A DNA stretch of 21,658 nt from JANMAT01 sp031359995 (GCA_031359995.1 JANMAT010000188.1:1-21658), one strand, 5' to 3'. Shown: positions 1 to 7,765, numbered from the stretch's first letter. Notes: generated by a model not told the origin, from the letters alone. Program-made: numbers and translations.

Positions 1-1070
1 GCCCGCGCGCGAACCTCCGCCCCGCGCGATCGTGGCCCCCCCCCCCGCCACCCCGACGGCCTGGACGCCCCCGCCGGGCTGCACCCCCCAGACCCCCCCC
101 CCCGGCGTGACGCGCGCCGCGGCGCCGCGGCGCCGCGGCCGGTGAGCAGGCTCGTCGCCGCGGCCTGGCCGGGCTCGATGGCGTTGATCCCGTGCTCCAC
201 CCGGCGGGCCCCGCCGCCGAAGCGTGCGTTGGGCCAGCGGGCGACGTCGCCCGCGGCGACCACGTCGTCCAGGCCGACGACGTGGCACGTCTCGTCGCAC
301 AGGACGCCGTCGCGCAGGTCGAGGTCGAGGTCGGCCAACCAGTCGACGCGGGGCATGGTGCCGATGGCCACCAGCACCGCGTCGGCCACCACCAGCGCGC
401 CGTCGTCGAGCACCGCGGTGACGCCACGGGCGCTCGTGCGCCACTGGACGACGCTGCGCCCGAGGCGCAGGTCGACCCCGGCGTCGGCGTGGATCTGCGT
501 CACCATGGCGCCCAACGCCGGGCCGACCACGCGACCCAACAGGTGGGGCGACAGATCCACCAACGTCACGTCGAGGGCGCGCCGGCGCGCCGTGGATGCG
601 ACCTCGCAGCCGATGAAGCCGCCACCGACGATCAGCAGGCGGCGGGCCCGACGCATCACCGCGTCCAGCGTGACGGCGTCGTCCACCGTGCGCAGCGCGA
701 CGACGCGCTCGTCGTGGCCGGGTGCCGTTGGCAACGGCCGGGCGCTGACGCCGGTGGCGATGACCGCGCCGTCGTAGGGAACGGGCTCGCCGGAGTCGAG
801 CACGACGAGGCGCTCCACCGGGTCGAGACGGGCGGCCCGCACACCACGGCGGAAGTCGACGTCGAGCTCGACGTGCACCTGGAAGCCGAGATCGGCCGGA
901 TGCACCTTGTGCTCGAGGATCTGCTTCGACAGAGGCGGGCGGTTGTACGGCGCGTGGGGTTCCTCGCCGATCATGGTGACGGCGCCGGTGAAGCCGAGCT
1001 CACGCAGCCGCTCTGCGGCGCGCAGGCCGGCCAGCCCACCCCCGATGATCACGATGCGGTCGCGGTTCAC
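1..1070 (-). CDS. FAD-dependent NAD(P)H:ferredoxin oxidoreductase, 3' end degraded/partial
   Basis: Flavoprotein that would move electrons from NAD(P)H to the ferredoxin encoded just upstream. The GTG start at 1070 has GAGGAG 8 nt before it and overlaps the ferredoxin stop by 4 nt (GTGA). An N-terminal FAD dinucleotide fold is seen (IVIIGGGLAGLRAAE, residues 6-20), then PYNRPPLSK (41-49), and a second GGGFIG NAD-binding loop at 149-154. The late FAD-binding stretch (VVAAGDVARWPN, then RRVEHGINAIEPGQAAA) is as expected of the rubredoxin/putidaredoxin reductase type. The frame is clean for about 310 codons to position ~141. Beyond that, three CGCCGCGG tandem copies and G-runs replace the expected sequence. 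Family-like sequence (W..Q.G..VQAVGVAG) resumes in another frame at about 90 to 43. I therefore read a frameshifted, error-rich contig end rather than a true C-terminus. Family length is about 400 residues, so the end is probably outside the window. Confidence 0.85.
   Translation of the reverse strand, partial: MNRDRIVIIGGGLAGLRAAERLRELGFTGAVTMIGEEPHAPYNRPPLSKQILEHKVHPADLGFQVHVELDVDFRRGVRAARLDPVERLVVLDSGEPVPYDGAVIATGVSARPLPTAPGHDERVVALRTVDDAVTLDAVMRRARRLLIVGGGFIGCEVASTARRRALDVTLVDLSPHLLGRVVGPALGAMVTQIHADAGVDLRLGRSVVQWRTSARGVTAVLDDGALVVADAVLVAIGTMPRVDWLADLDLDLRDGVLCDETCHVVGLDDVVAAGDVARWPNARFGGGARRVEHGINAIEPGQAAATSLLTGRGAAAPRRASRRGGGSGGCSPAGASRPSGWRGGGPRSRGAEVRAR
115..138. repeat. Three tandem copies of CGCCGCGG
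   Basis: Three perfect 8-bp units (115-122, 123-130, 131-138), flanked by poly-C runs at 35-46 and 92-103, lie inside the reductase reading frame where the family would have ordinary coding sequence. It is probably an assembly or sequencing artefact of the contig end. Confidence 0.7.
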
Positions 1071-1321
1071 GTCGAGCGCTCCTCGACGGTGATGGCCTGC
1101 ATGGGGCACACGCGCGCCGCCTGGCGCACGGCCGCCAGCGACGCCGCGTCGGGCGTCGGGTCGTAGGCGAGGCGGCCGTCGGTGGTGAGCTGGAACACGT
1201 GCGGCGCCTCCTGCTGACAGACGGCGTAGCGGTGGCAGTGGTTGTTGTCGACGCTCACGGTGATGCGCACCGCGGGTGCGTCGATCGGCGGTGACCAGGT
1301 GTCGATCTCGATGGGGGACAT
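1067..1321 (-). CDS. Single-cluster ferredoxin (3Fe-4S type, CX2YX2C...CP)
   Basis: Small cytosolic electron carrier of 84 residues. The cluster ligands visible are C29, C35 and C72-P73. The first two are spaced CHRYAVC, that is CX2-Y-X2C, so the residue between them that would be the fourth cysteine of a 4Fe-4S ferredoxin is a tyrosine (Y32). This variable-residue pattern is known from actinobacterial ferredoxins serving cytochromes P450. I chose the ATG at 1321 (MSPIEIDTW) because GAGGAG precedes it by 7 nt. A longer in-frame extension to 1387 would run into the upstream gene. The stop overlaps the start of the reductase by 4 nt, so the two are almost certainly co-translated partners. The final acceptor, perhaps a P450 or the membrane haem protein upstream, is not shown by the sequence. 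Confidence 0.9.
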   Translation of the reverse strand: MSPIEIDTWSPPIDAPAVRITVSVDNNHCHRYAVCQQEAPHVFQLTTDGRLAYDPTPDAASLAAVRQAARVCPMQAITVEERST

Positions 1322-1331
1322 GGGACGCTCC

Positions 1332-1919
1332 TCAGTGCTCGGCCGGCGCGACGGTGGTGCGCACCAGCGAGGTGGACGGAAGGGCACGGAACACGAACAG
1401 TGCGGTCACGCACAGGGCCGAGGCGACGAGCGCCGTGGCCACGAGCTCGGTGCGCACGTCGCTGCCGCTCACGACCGTGTGGGCCAGCGACAGCATGTAC
1501 GCCGGGTAGGCGAGCCAGTGGATGCGGTGCCACGTGCGGTAGCCCAGCCTGCGCTGGAACCACACCGAGATGGTGATGCATGCGGCGAGCTCGGCACCCA
1601 CTACGCCCATGCTCACCCCGAACGTGCTACCGGGGAAGAACGGCAGCACCGCGTTGGCGATGCCGAGCGGTGATAGCGGGTTGAACAGGTTGCCGGCGAT
1701 GTGGATCGTCAGGAACGACAGCGTCATCACGGCCATGGTCATGTGACCGCCGTAGAGCGTCTGGCGGCGAACGCTGCGCCGGGCGAGGTGTGTGGTGGTC
1801 AGCACGCCCCAGCAGACGGTGCCGACCATGAGGGCGTAGGCCAGGAACCCGGCCGTTGCCGCCGTGCGATGCAGGGCGGCGACGCCGGGGTCGACGGTGC
1901 TCGAAGTGGGGAAGGGCAT
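1332..1919 (-). CDS. Ferric-reductase-like transmembrane haem protein
   Basis: Integral membrane protein of 195 residues with about five to six hydrophobic helices. Two helices carry paired histidines at the spacing of bis-haem proteins: H59 and H73 (14 apart) and H134 and H147 (13 apart, in RIHWLAYPAYMLSLAH). This matches the ferric reductase-like transmembrane domain family, which passes electrons across the membrane through two haems. There is no C-terminal FAD/NAD domain, so electrons would have to come from a separate partner. The ferredoxin and ferredoxin reductase genes that follow with a 10-nt gap and a 4-nt overlap are obvious candidates. Start choice: ATG at 1919 is preferred over GTG at 1949 because TAGCGT lies 8 nt upstream, as expected for a leaderless transcript, and neither start has a good Shine-Dalgarno sequence. 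The true substrate is unknown. Confidence 0.75.
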   Translation of the reverse strand: MPFPTSSTVDPGVAALHRTAATAGFLAYALMVGTVCWGVLTTTHLARRSVRRQTLYGGHMTMAVMTLSFLTIHIAGNLFNPLSPLGIANAVLPFFPGSTFGVSMGVVGAELAACITISVWFQRRLGYRTWHRIHWLAYPAYMLSLAHTVVSGSDVRTELVATALVASALCVTALFVFRALPSTSLVRTTVAPAEH

Positions 1920-1927
1920 GACGAGCC

Positions 1928-1933
1928 ACGCTA
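1928..1933 (-). promoter_or_regulatory. Candidate -10 box (TAGCGT) for a leaderless transcript of the redox operon
   Basis: On the minus strand TAGCGT is followed by 8 nt and then the ATG at 1919. It fits TANNNT, the actinobacterial -10, at the spacing seen for leaderless genes. No convincing -35 is visible. Confidence 0.4.
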
Positions 1934-2015
1934 CGAGTGGTCGCGACACGGAACGCCCAAGCGCGACCCACGATCAACCCATCGAAGGCAAGGACCGTCT
2001 TACGTCGACCCGGGA

Positions 2016-2036
2016 GGGTGAGACCTTAGGGGTGAG
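2016..2036. repeat. Direct repeat GGGTGAG x2 between acyl-CoA ligase and redox operon
   Basis: GGGTGAG occurs at 2016-2022 and 2030-2036, 14 nt apart (CTCACCC on the coding strand of the redox operon), about 85-100 nt upstream of its proposed -10. It could be a regulator site. It is short enough to be chance in GC-rich DNA. Confidence 0.25.
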
Positions 2037-2053
2037 CACAAGGTCGCGCCTCC

Positions 2054-3607
2054 CTAGATCGAGCGACCCACGCCGTCCCAGTACGGGTCGCGCAGGATGC
2101 GCTTGTACAGCTTGCCCGTGGGGTGACGCGGCAGCGCCTCCTCCACGTCGATCGAGCGCGGCACCTTGTAGCCGGCGAGCTTCGATCGGCAGTACGACTG
2201 GATGTCGGCCAGCAGCTCGGGCGAGGACCCATACCCGTCGTGCAGCTCGACGGCGGCCTTCACCTCCTCGCCGAACTCCTCGTTGGGCACGCCGAACACC
2301 GCGGCATCGCGCACGGCCTCGTGGCCCACGAGCACGCCCTCGATCTCGGCCGGGTAGATGTTCACGCCGCCCGAGATGATCATGTCGATCTTGCGGTCGG
2401 ACAGGAACAGCCAGCCGTCCTCGTCGAGGTAGCCGACGTCGCCGATGGTGAACACGCCCGGCTGCAGGTGGGCCTGGGCCGTCTTGTCGGCGTCGCCGTG
2501 GTACTCGAAGTCCATGCCCATCTTGTTGCGCACGTAGATGGTGCCCGACTGGTTCGGCCCCAGTTCGTTGCCGTCCTCGTCGATGATGATCACGTCGTTG
2601 GTGGGCAGCACCGGCCCGACCGTGCCCGGTTTGGCCAGCCACTGCTCGCTCGTGCACAGGCTCACCACGCTGGCCTCAGTGGCGCCGTAGTACTCGGTGA
2701 TCTTCGGTCCCCACCACTCGATCATGCGCCGCTTCACCTCGGGCGGGCACGGTGCAGCGCCGTGCCAGACCACCTGCAGGCTCGATCCGTCGAACCCGGC
2801 GCGCAGCGCGTCGGGCAGCTTCAGCAGGCGCACGAACTGGGTGGGCACGAGGTGCGTGTTGGTCACGCCGTGGGTGTCGATGATGCGCAACGCCTCGGCC
2901 GGCTCGAACTTGTCGCTCATGACGACGCTCGATCCGGCCAGCAGCGGCAGCACGTTGAAGGCCCATTGGGCCGAGTGGTACACGGGTCCGTTCAGGTAGC
3001 TGACCGCGTCGGCGGGCAGGCCCATGCCCTGGCTGAACCCGGCGGCGATGAACTGCAGGATGCTGGCCGGCGCGCCCGGGGTCGACAGCGCGCTGCGCAC
3101 GCCCTTGGGCCGACCGGTGGTGCCCGACGTGTAGAACATGGGCCCGCCGAGCAGCTGCTCGTTCGGTTCGTCGGGCGAGCCCGTGGCCACGAAGTCGGCC
3201 CACGGCGTGAACCCGTCCATGGCGCCGCCGACGGCGACGCGCGTGGTCAACTCGGGCCGCGTCGCCGCGGCGGCGACGGCCACCTCGGTGAAGCGCTCGT
3301 CGGCGAAGAACACGGTGACGCCGGCGTTCTCCAGGACGTAGGCGACCTCGTCGGCCACCCAGTGCCAGTTGATGGGCACGACCAGGAACCCACCGTGCGA
3401 GGCGGCGGCGAACAGCTCCAGGTACTCGCGCCGGTTCGGCAGCATGGCGGCGACCACGCCGCCCACCGGCACACCGGCGGCGCGCACGGCGTGGATGAGG
3501 CGGTTGGCCCGCTCGTTCAGCTCGCGCCACGTGGTGACCCCGGCCTCGTCGACGAGGGCAGGGTCGTCGGGTCGGGACGCCACGTACGGGAGGAAGATCT
3601 CAGCCAT
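2054..3607 (-). CDS. Acyl-CoA synthetase (AMP-forming, FadD-like)
   Basis: ANL-superfamily ligase of 517 residues that would adenylate a carboxylic acid and transfer it to CoA in the cytosol. Motifs seen in order: the phosphate-binding loop YTSGTTGRPKG (159-169), the YYGATEASV motif in mid-protein, and GDVGYLDEDGWLFLSDRK (389-406) with the catalytic-core Asp and hinge. SGGVNIYPAEIE follows (412-423), and the C-terminal PTGK carries the catalytic lysine K499. Length is normal for the family. The ATG at 3607 is preceded by TACGCT and a 6-nt gap on the minus strand, suggesting a leaderless transcript. The substrate cannot be read from sequence; relatives act on medium/long-chain fatty, bile or steroid side-chain acids. 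The nearby kinase/dehydrogenase pair and SDR make a hydroxy- or keto-acid substrate possible. Its own promoter and zwf between them argue against a single operon. Confidence 0.92.
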   Translation of the reverse strand: MAEIFLPYVASRPDDPALVDEAGVTTWRELNERANRLIHAVRAAGVPVGGVVAAMLPNRREYLELFAAASHGGFLVVPINWHWVADEVAYVLENAGVTVFFADERFTEVAVAAAATRPELTTRVAVGGAMDGFTPWADFVATGSPDEPNEQLLGGPMFYTSGTTGRPKGVRSALSTPGAPASILQFIAAGFSQGMGLPADAVSYLNGPVYHSAQWAFNVLPLLAGSSVVMSDKFEPAEALRIIDTHGVTNTHLVPTQFVRLLKLPDALRAGFDGSSLQVVWHGAAPCPPEVKRRMIEWWGPKITEYYGATEASVVSLCTSEQWLAKPGTVGPVLPTNDVIIIDEDGNELGPNQSGTIYVRNKMGMDFEYHGDADKTAQAHLQPGVFTIGDVGYLDEDGWLFLSDRKIDMIISGGVNIYPAEIEGVLVGHEAVRDAAVFGVPNEEFGEEVKAAVELHDGYGSSPELLADIQSYCRSKLAGYKVPRSIDVEEALPRHPTGKLYKRILRDPYWDGVGRSI

Positions 3608-3613
3608 GGGCGC

Positions 3614-3619
3614 AGCGTA
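3614..3619 (-). promoter_or_regulatory. Candidate -10 box (TACGCT) for the acyl-CoA synthetase, leaderless
   Basis: TACGCT on the minus strand ends 6 nt before the ATG at 3607. This matches TANNNT at leaderless spacing; no ribosome-binding site is seen between it and the start. Confidence 0.4.
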
Positions 3620-3664
3620 GAGGTGGACCCGGCGGGGCGACGGGACCAGCGTCGGCCGAGCGGG

Positions 3665-5140
3665 TCAGACGATCTTGTCGCGCCAGGCCCGCTCGAACGG
3701 CAGGCGCCAGGCGTACGGCGCAACCAGTTGGTGGATGGCGTTCGGCCCCCACGAGCCGGGCGAGTACGGCCGCACGGGCGGCGGTGCCTCCAGCAGGCCC
3801 GACGACAGCTCCCACAGCCGCTCGATGCCGTCGGCGGTGGTGAACAGGGTGTGGTCGCCGCTCATGGCGTCGTAGATCAGCCGTTCGTACGCCTCGAGCA
3901 CGTCGGCCTGACGACCGGTCTCGTGCAGGGCGAACTGCAGGCTGAGCTTGTCGAGCTTCATGCCCGGGCCCGGTCGCTTGCCGTAGAACGACAGCGACAG
4001 CTTCGACGCGTCGGCGAGGTCGAAGGTGAGGTGGTCGGGCCCGTGGGCACCGACGCCGGAGTCGGCCGGGAACATGCTCTTGGGCGGTTCGCGGAAGGCG
4101 ATCGAGATGATGCGGGCCCCTTCGGCCATGCGCTTGCCGGTGCGCAGGAAGAACGGCACGCCGGCCCAGCGCCAGTTGTCGATCTCGCAGCGCAGGGCGA
4201 TGAACGTCTCGGTCTCGGAGTGCGAGGCCACGCCGGGCGCGTCGCGGTAGCCGATGTACTGCCCCCGCACGACATGGCTCGGCAGGATCGGTCGCATCGA
4301 CCGGAAGACCTTGTTCTTCTCCTCGCTGATGGCGCGGGGCTCGAGCGCCGTCGGCGGTTCCATGGCCATGAACGCCAGCACCTGGAACAGGTGGGTCACG
4401 ACCATGTCGCGGTAGGCACCCGTCGTCTCGTAGAACGCGGCCCGCGTGTCCAGGCCCAACGTCTCGGGCACGTCGATCTGCACGTGGTCGATGTGGTCAC
4501 GGTTCCAGATGGGCTCGAACAGGCCGTTGGCGAAACGGAAGGCGAGGATGTTCTGGGCCGCCTCCTTGCCGAGGAAGTGGTCGATGCGGAAGATCTGGTC
4601 CTCGGTGAAGGTCTCGTGCACGAAGGCGTTGAGCATCCTCGCGCTCGCGAGGTCGACGCCGAAGGGCTTCTCCATGATGATGCGGGCCCGCTCGGCCAGA
4701 CCGGCGGCGCCGAGCATGGCCACCACCGCGCGCGCCGCGGTGGGCGGCACGCTCAGGTAGTGCAGGCGGCGGGGTGCGCCACCGAGCTCGGCTTCGGCCT
4801 CGGCCACGGCGGCGGCGAGGCCGCCGGCACCGGCATCGCTGCCGACGAAGCGGAGCTTGCCCGCGAACGCCGCCCACTCGGCGTCGGTGACGGCCCGGCT
4901 GGCGAACTCGTCGCAGGCCATGCGGGCGAACTTCCGGAAGCGCTCGTCGTCGAGATCGTCGAGCGAGGTGGCCACGATGCGACAGTCGGGCACCAGCCCG
5001 GCACGCGAGAGGTGGAAGAGCCCGGGCAGCAGCTTGCGTCGGGCCAGGTCGCCGCTGGCCCCGAACAGCACGATGACGTGCGGGGTCAAGGGCGACATGA
5101 GCCCGGCGTTGATGTCGCTCGGATCTGTGTGCTGGTTCAC
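3665..5140 (-). CDS. zwf: Glucose-6-phosphate 1-dehydrogenase
   Basis: Oxidises glucose-6-phosphate to 6-phosphogluconolactone with NADP+, the first step of the oxidative pentose phosphate route and a main source of NADPH. The 491-residue length is typical. Seen: the dinucleotide-binding loop GASGDLA (27-33), MEKPFG (156-161) with the conserved lysine, and the active-site signature RIDHFLGKE (185-193) with the catalytic histidine. The C-terminal beta/alpha domain runs to the end. The start is GTG at 5140 with GGAG about 9 nt upstream. An internal ATG (residue 15, position 5098) would also leave the Rossmann fold intact. The gene stands apart from other pentose-phosphate genes (no tal, opcA or pgl nearby), which is unusual for actinobacteria. 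It may simply supply NADPH to the surrounding lipid redox genes; that is inference. Confidence 0.96.
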   Translation of the reverse strand: MNQHTDPSDINAGLMSPLTPHVIVLFGASGDLARRKLLPGLFHLSRAGLVPDCRIVATSLDDLDDERFRKFARMACDEFASRAVTDAEWAAFAGKLRFVGSDAGAGGLAAAVAEAEAELGGAPRRLHYLSVPPTAARAVVAMLGAAGLAERARIIMEKPFGVDLASARMLNAFVHETFTEDQIFRIDHFLGKEAAQNILAFRFANGLFEPIWNRDHIDHVQIDVPETLGLDTRAAFYETTGAYRDMVVTHLFQVLAFMAMEPPTALEPRAISEEKNKVFRSMRPILPSHVVRGQYIGYRDAPGVASHSETETFIALRCEIDNWRWAGVPFFLRTGKRMAEGARIISIAFREPPKSMFPADSGVGAHGPDHLTFDLADASKLSLSFYGKRPGPGMKLDKLSLQFALHETGRQADVLEAYERLIYDAMSGDHTLFTTADGIERLWELSSGLLEAPPPVRPYSPGSWGPNAIHQLVAPYAWRLPFERAWRDKIV

Positions 5141-5174
5141 CGAGCCATGCTCCGATGCGGGGACGGGGCACCGC

Positions 5175-5191
5175 CGATGGCACCGCCATCG
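5175..5191. repeat. Perfect 7-bp inverted repeat (CGATGGC-ACC-GCCATCG)
   Basis: The arms 5175-5181 and 5185-5191 pair perfectly around a 3-nt loop in the 116-bp gap between the phosphotransferase stop (5257) and the zwf start (5140), 35 nt upstream of zwf. There is no T-tract after it on either strand, so it is more likely an operator or mRNA hairpin ahead of zwf than an intrinsic terminator. The left arm is part of a GGCACCGCC direct repeat (5167-5175, 5179-5187). Confidence 0.4.
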
Positions 5192-5256
5192 TTCACGGTA
5201 TGTTCGTCAAGCTGCCACGGTCAGGAGTCACGCGAACTCTCTTCGCGGCACAGCGG

Positions 5257-6369
5257 TCAGCGGACGCCGAGGAGCCCGGCCGCGCCGGTGACCAGCATGG
5301 GGATGCGGTCGGCCTTGTCGGCCATGCGGCCGTCGGTGCTGTCGCCCACGGCCCACCGGTGGTACAGCTGCTGCACCACGACCGCGGTCTTCCACAGCGC
5401 GAACGCCTCGTACCAGGCGATGCGGTCGACGGCCACGCCGGTGCGCGCCGCGTACCGCTCGGCGACCTCGGCCCGCGTGGCCATGCCCGGCACCGCCCCG
5501 CCGACCGACGTGCCCCGCTCCAGCCCGGGCGGGTCCGACGGGTCGGGCCAGTAGCTGAGCAGCGTGCCGAGGTCGATGAGCGGGTCGCCCAGCGTGGTCA
5601 TGTCCCAGTCGAAGATGGCGGTGACGCGGTCGGGGTTCGCCGGATCGAACTGGCAGTTGTCGAGCTTGAGGTCGTTGTGCACGAACGACACCCGCGTGGG
5701 CGCCGGCAGTCGCTCGTGCAGCGCGGCGTGCACCGTGTCCATCAGCGGCGTCACCACCGCCACCGCCGCCGAGGTGAACCGGCTGGCCGGATCGGGGCGC
5801 ACCAGATCCCAGCGGGTCTTCCACCCGCTCACCTGGCGGGCCACGAACCCGTCGGGGCGGCCCAGGTCGCCCAGGCCGCACTCGGTGGGGTCGAGCAGGT
5901 GCATCTCGGCCATGGCGTCGGTGAGGGCCAGGCCCATGCGGCGGGCCACGTCGGTGTGATGGGCCATCGCCGGTGGGATCACCAGGCGCATGACCTCGCC
6001 CACGCACCGCTGCATCACCACGAAGTCGGAGCCGACCACGTCGTGGTCGTCGCAGAACGCGTAGGCGCGCGGCGCGCGGTCGAAGTGGCGCCACAGCTTC
6101 GAGAGCACGCGGTACTCGCGCTTCATGTCGTGGGCGCCCGGCGCGATGGTGCCGAACGGCGGGCGGCGCATGACCAGCTCGGTGTCGCCGAAGCGCAGCA
6201 GGTACGTGAGGTTGGCGGCACCGTTGGGGAACTGCATCACGCTGAACGGTCCGTCCAGTTCGGGCACCTGGGCGCGCAGCCACGGCTCGAGCCGGTCCCA
6301 CGCCAGATCCTCACCGGCGCGCACCGGCGCGTATTCGGCCGGATGGGTCGGCGGTGGCCCCGCGGTCAC
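5257..6369 (-). CDS. APH-family phosphotransferase (ACAD10/11 kinase-domain or LvaA-like)
   Basis: Kinase-fold protein of 370 residues. The catalytic loop HNDLKLDN (231-238) and the metal-binding FDWDMTTLGDP (253-263) are intact. A glycine-poor N-lobe with LVMRRPP and the conserved EYRVL helix follow aminoglycoside phosphotransferase architecture. The start is the GTG at 6369, which overlaps the acyl-CoA dehydrogenase stop by 4 nt (GTGA); the open frame further upstream lies antisense-frame inside that gene and is not used. In mammalian ACAD10/ACAD11 the same two domains are fused. In Pseudomonas levulinate degradation they are separate (LvaA, LvaC), where the kinase phosphorylates a 4-hydroxyacyl-CoA. 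I infer that kind of role here rather than antibiotic resistance. The actual acyl substrate is not evident. Confidence 0.88.
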   Translation of the reverse strand: MTAGPPPTHPAEYAPVRAGEDLAWDRLEPWLRAQVPELDGPFSVMQFPNGAANLTYLLRFGDTELVMRRPPFGTIAPGAHDMKREYRVLSKLWRHFDRAPRAYAFCDDHDVVGSDFVVMQRCVGEVMRLVIPPAMAHHTDVARRMGLALTDAMAEMHLLDPTECGLGDLGRPDGFVARQVSGWKTRWDLVRPDPASRFTSAAVAVVTPLMDTVHAALHERLPAPTRVSFVHNDLKLDNCQFDPANPDRVTAIFDWDMTTLGDPLIDLGTLLSYWPDPSDPPGLERGTSVGGAVPGMATRAEVAERYAARTGVAVDRIAWYEAFALWKTAVVVQQLYHRWAVGDSTDGRMADKADRIPMLVTGAAGLLGVR

Positions 6370-7664
6370 AGCTGCGCCACCTCGGCTTCGACGAGGTCGG
6401 CGTAGCGGGCGATGGCGGCGTCGCGCAGACCCGGAAGGTGACCGGTGGGGAACATGCCTTCGGCCGGCTTGTACCCGCTGAGCAGCAGGCGGGCCAGCGT
6501 GGCCTTGTGGACCTCGGTGGGGCCGTCGGCCAGGCCCATGTGGAACGACTCGATGACCATGGCCGAGAACGGCATCTCGTTCGACACACCGAGCGAACCG
6601 TGGATCTGCAGCGCCCGCGCCGCCACGTCGTGGAACACCTTGGGCATGGCCGCCTTGACGGCGGAGATGTCGGTGCGGACCCGCTTGTAGTCCTTGTACT
6701 TGTCGATGCGCCACGCGGTGCGCAGCACGAGCAGACGGAACTGCTCCATCTCGATCCACGAGTCGGCGATCATCTGCTGCACCATCTGCTTGCGGCCGAG
6801 CATCTCACCCTGGGTGGAGCGCGACACGGCCCGCTCGCACATGAGGTCGAACGCCTTGCGGACCTGGCCGCAGGTGCGCATGGCGTGGTGGATGCGGCCA
6901 CCGCCGAGGCGGGTCTGGGCCACCAGGAACGCCTCGCCCCGACCGCCGAGCATGTTCTCCTTCGGCACGCGCACGTCGTTGTAGCGGATGTAGGCGTGCG
7001 TGCCGTCCTCTTCGCGGTGGTAGCCGAGGCCCACGTTGCGCACGATCTCGACCCCGGGCGTGTCGTTGGGGACGATGAACATCGACATCTGCTGGTACGG
7101 CGGGTTGTCGGGGTCGGTCACCGCCATCACGATCAGGAACGTCGAGAAGCGGGCGTGCGACGAGAACCACTTCTCGCCGCTGATGACCCACTCGTCGCCG
7201 TCGGCCACGGCTTGCGTCGTGAACACCTTGGGGTCGGCACCGCCCTGGGGCTCGGTCATCGAGAAGCACGACACGATCTCGTTGGCGAGGAGCGGCTTCA
7301 GGAAGCGCTCCTTCTGTTCGGGCGTGCCGTAGTGGGCCAGGATCTCGGCATTGCCCGAGTCGGGCGCCTGGCACCCGAACACGATCGACGCCCAGTGGGC
7401 CCGACCGAGGATCTCGTTCATGAGGGCCAGCTTCACCTGGCCGTAGCCCTGGCCGCCGAGCTCGGGGCCCAGATGGCAGGCCCACAGCCCGCGGTCGCGC
7501 ACCTTCTGCTGCAGCGGCGGGATCAGCTTCTGGCGCACCGGGTCGGTCATGTCGTAGCCGTGCTTGATCACGAAGTCGAGCGGCTCGACCTCGGTGGCTA
7601 CGAAGTCCTCGATCCAGTCGAGCTCGCGCTGGAAGTCAGGATCGGTCTCGAAGTCCCACGCCAT
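6366..7664 (-). CDS. Acyl-CoA dehydrogenase, ACAD10/11 (LvaC) type
   Basis: FAD enzyme of 432 residues acting on acyl-CoA thioesters in the cytosol. Seen: the FAD/substrate motif CFSMTEPQGGADP, GEKWFSSHA, the central beta-domain and the C-terminal helical domain. The C-terminal sequence ALQIHGSLGVS and then HMGLADGPTEVHKATLARL (around residue 380) is diagnostic of the ACAD10/11-like branch. An Asp occupies the region where MCAD-type enzymes carry the YEG glutamate base. The ATG at 7664 is chosen because GGGAGG lies 8 nt upstream. The gene is coupled by a 4-nt overlap to the downstream phosphotransferase. In characterised relatives this pair converts a phosphorylated 4-hydroxyacyl-CoA to an enoyl- or 3-hydroxyacyl-CoA that enters beta-oxidation. 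Simple alpha,beta-dehydrogenation remains possible. Confidence 0.92.
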   Translation of the reverse strand: MAWDFETDPDFQRELDWIEDFVATEVEPLDFVIKHGYDMTDPVRQKLIPPLQQKVRDRGLWACHLGPELGGQGYGQVKLALMNEILGRAHWASIVFGCQAPDSGNAEILAHYGTPEQKERFLKPLLANEIVSCFSMTEPQGGADPKVFTTQAVADGDEWVISGEKWFSSHARFSTFLIVMAVTDPDNPPYQQMSMFIVPNDTPGVEIVRNVGLGYHREEDGTHAYIRYNDVRVPKENMLGGRGEAFLVAQTRLGGGRIHHAMRTCGQVRKAFDLMCERAVSRSTQGEMLGRKQMVQQMIADSWIEMEQFRLLVLRTAWRIDKYKDYKRVRTDISAVKAAMPKVFHDVAARALQIHGSLGVSNEMPFSAMVIESFHMGLADGPTEVHKATLARLLLSGYKPAEGMFPTGHLPGLRDAAIARYADLVEAEVAQL

Positions 7665-7725
7665 GACGGTTGCCTCCCGGCGGTGCCAGCTCCCCATGGC
7701 CGGCCCCTTGGTCGTAGGGTACGGC

Positions 7726-7743
7726 GATCCGTGGGGGCGGATC
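7726..7743. promoter_or_regulatory. Inverted repeat GATCCG-N6-CGGATC in divergent promoter region
   Basis: Perfect 6-bp arms (7726-7731, 7738-7743) sit between the divergent acyl-CoA dehydrogenase (start 7664) and SDR (start 7766), just downstream of a possible TAGGGT -10 at 7715-7720 for the SDR. The placement suits a shared operator, but no regulator gene adjoins it. Confidence 0.3.
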
Positions 7744-7765
7744 ACATCTGCACGAAGGGGACGTC

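Noticed and set aside
2042..2068. GGTCGC...GCGACC inverted repeat at the acyl-CoA synthetase stop
   Set aside because: 6-bp arms with a 15-nt loop over coding sequence and no T-run; likely chance in GC-rich DNA.
2123..5554. Very long open frame (over 1100 codons) on the plus strand
   Set aside because: Antisense to the acyl-CoA synthetase and zwf, with a composition dominated by His/Arg/Gly/Val. It is a GC-rich mirror of real genes with no recognisable domain. The same applies to 9217-12120 and 17440-19017.
6370..6759. Extension of the phosphotransferase to 500 residues
   Set aside because: The extra 130 residues are Arg/Gly-rich shadow sequence of the acyl-CoA dehydrogenase; the GTGA overlap start at 6369 is standard.
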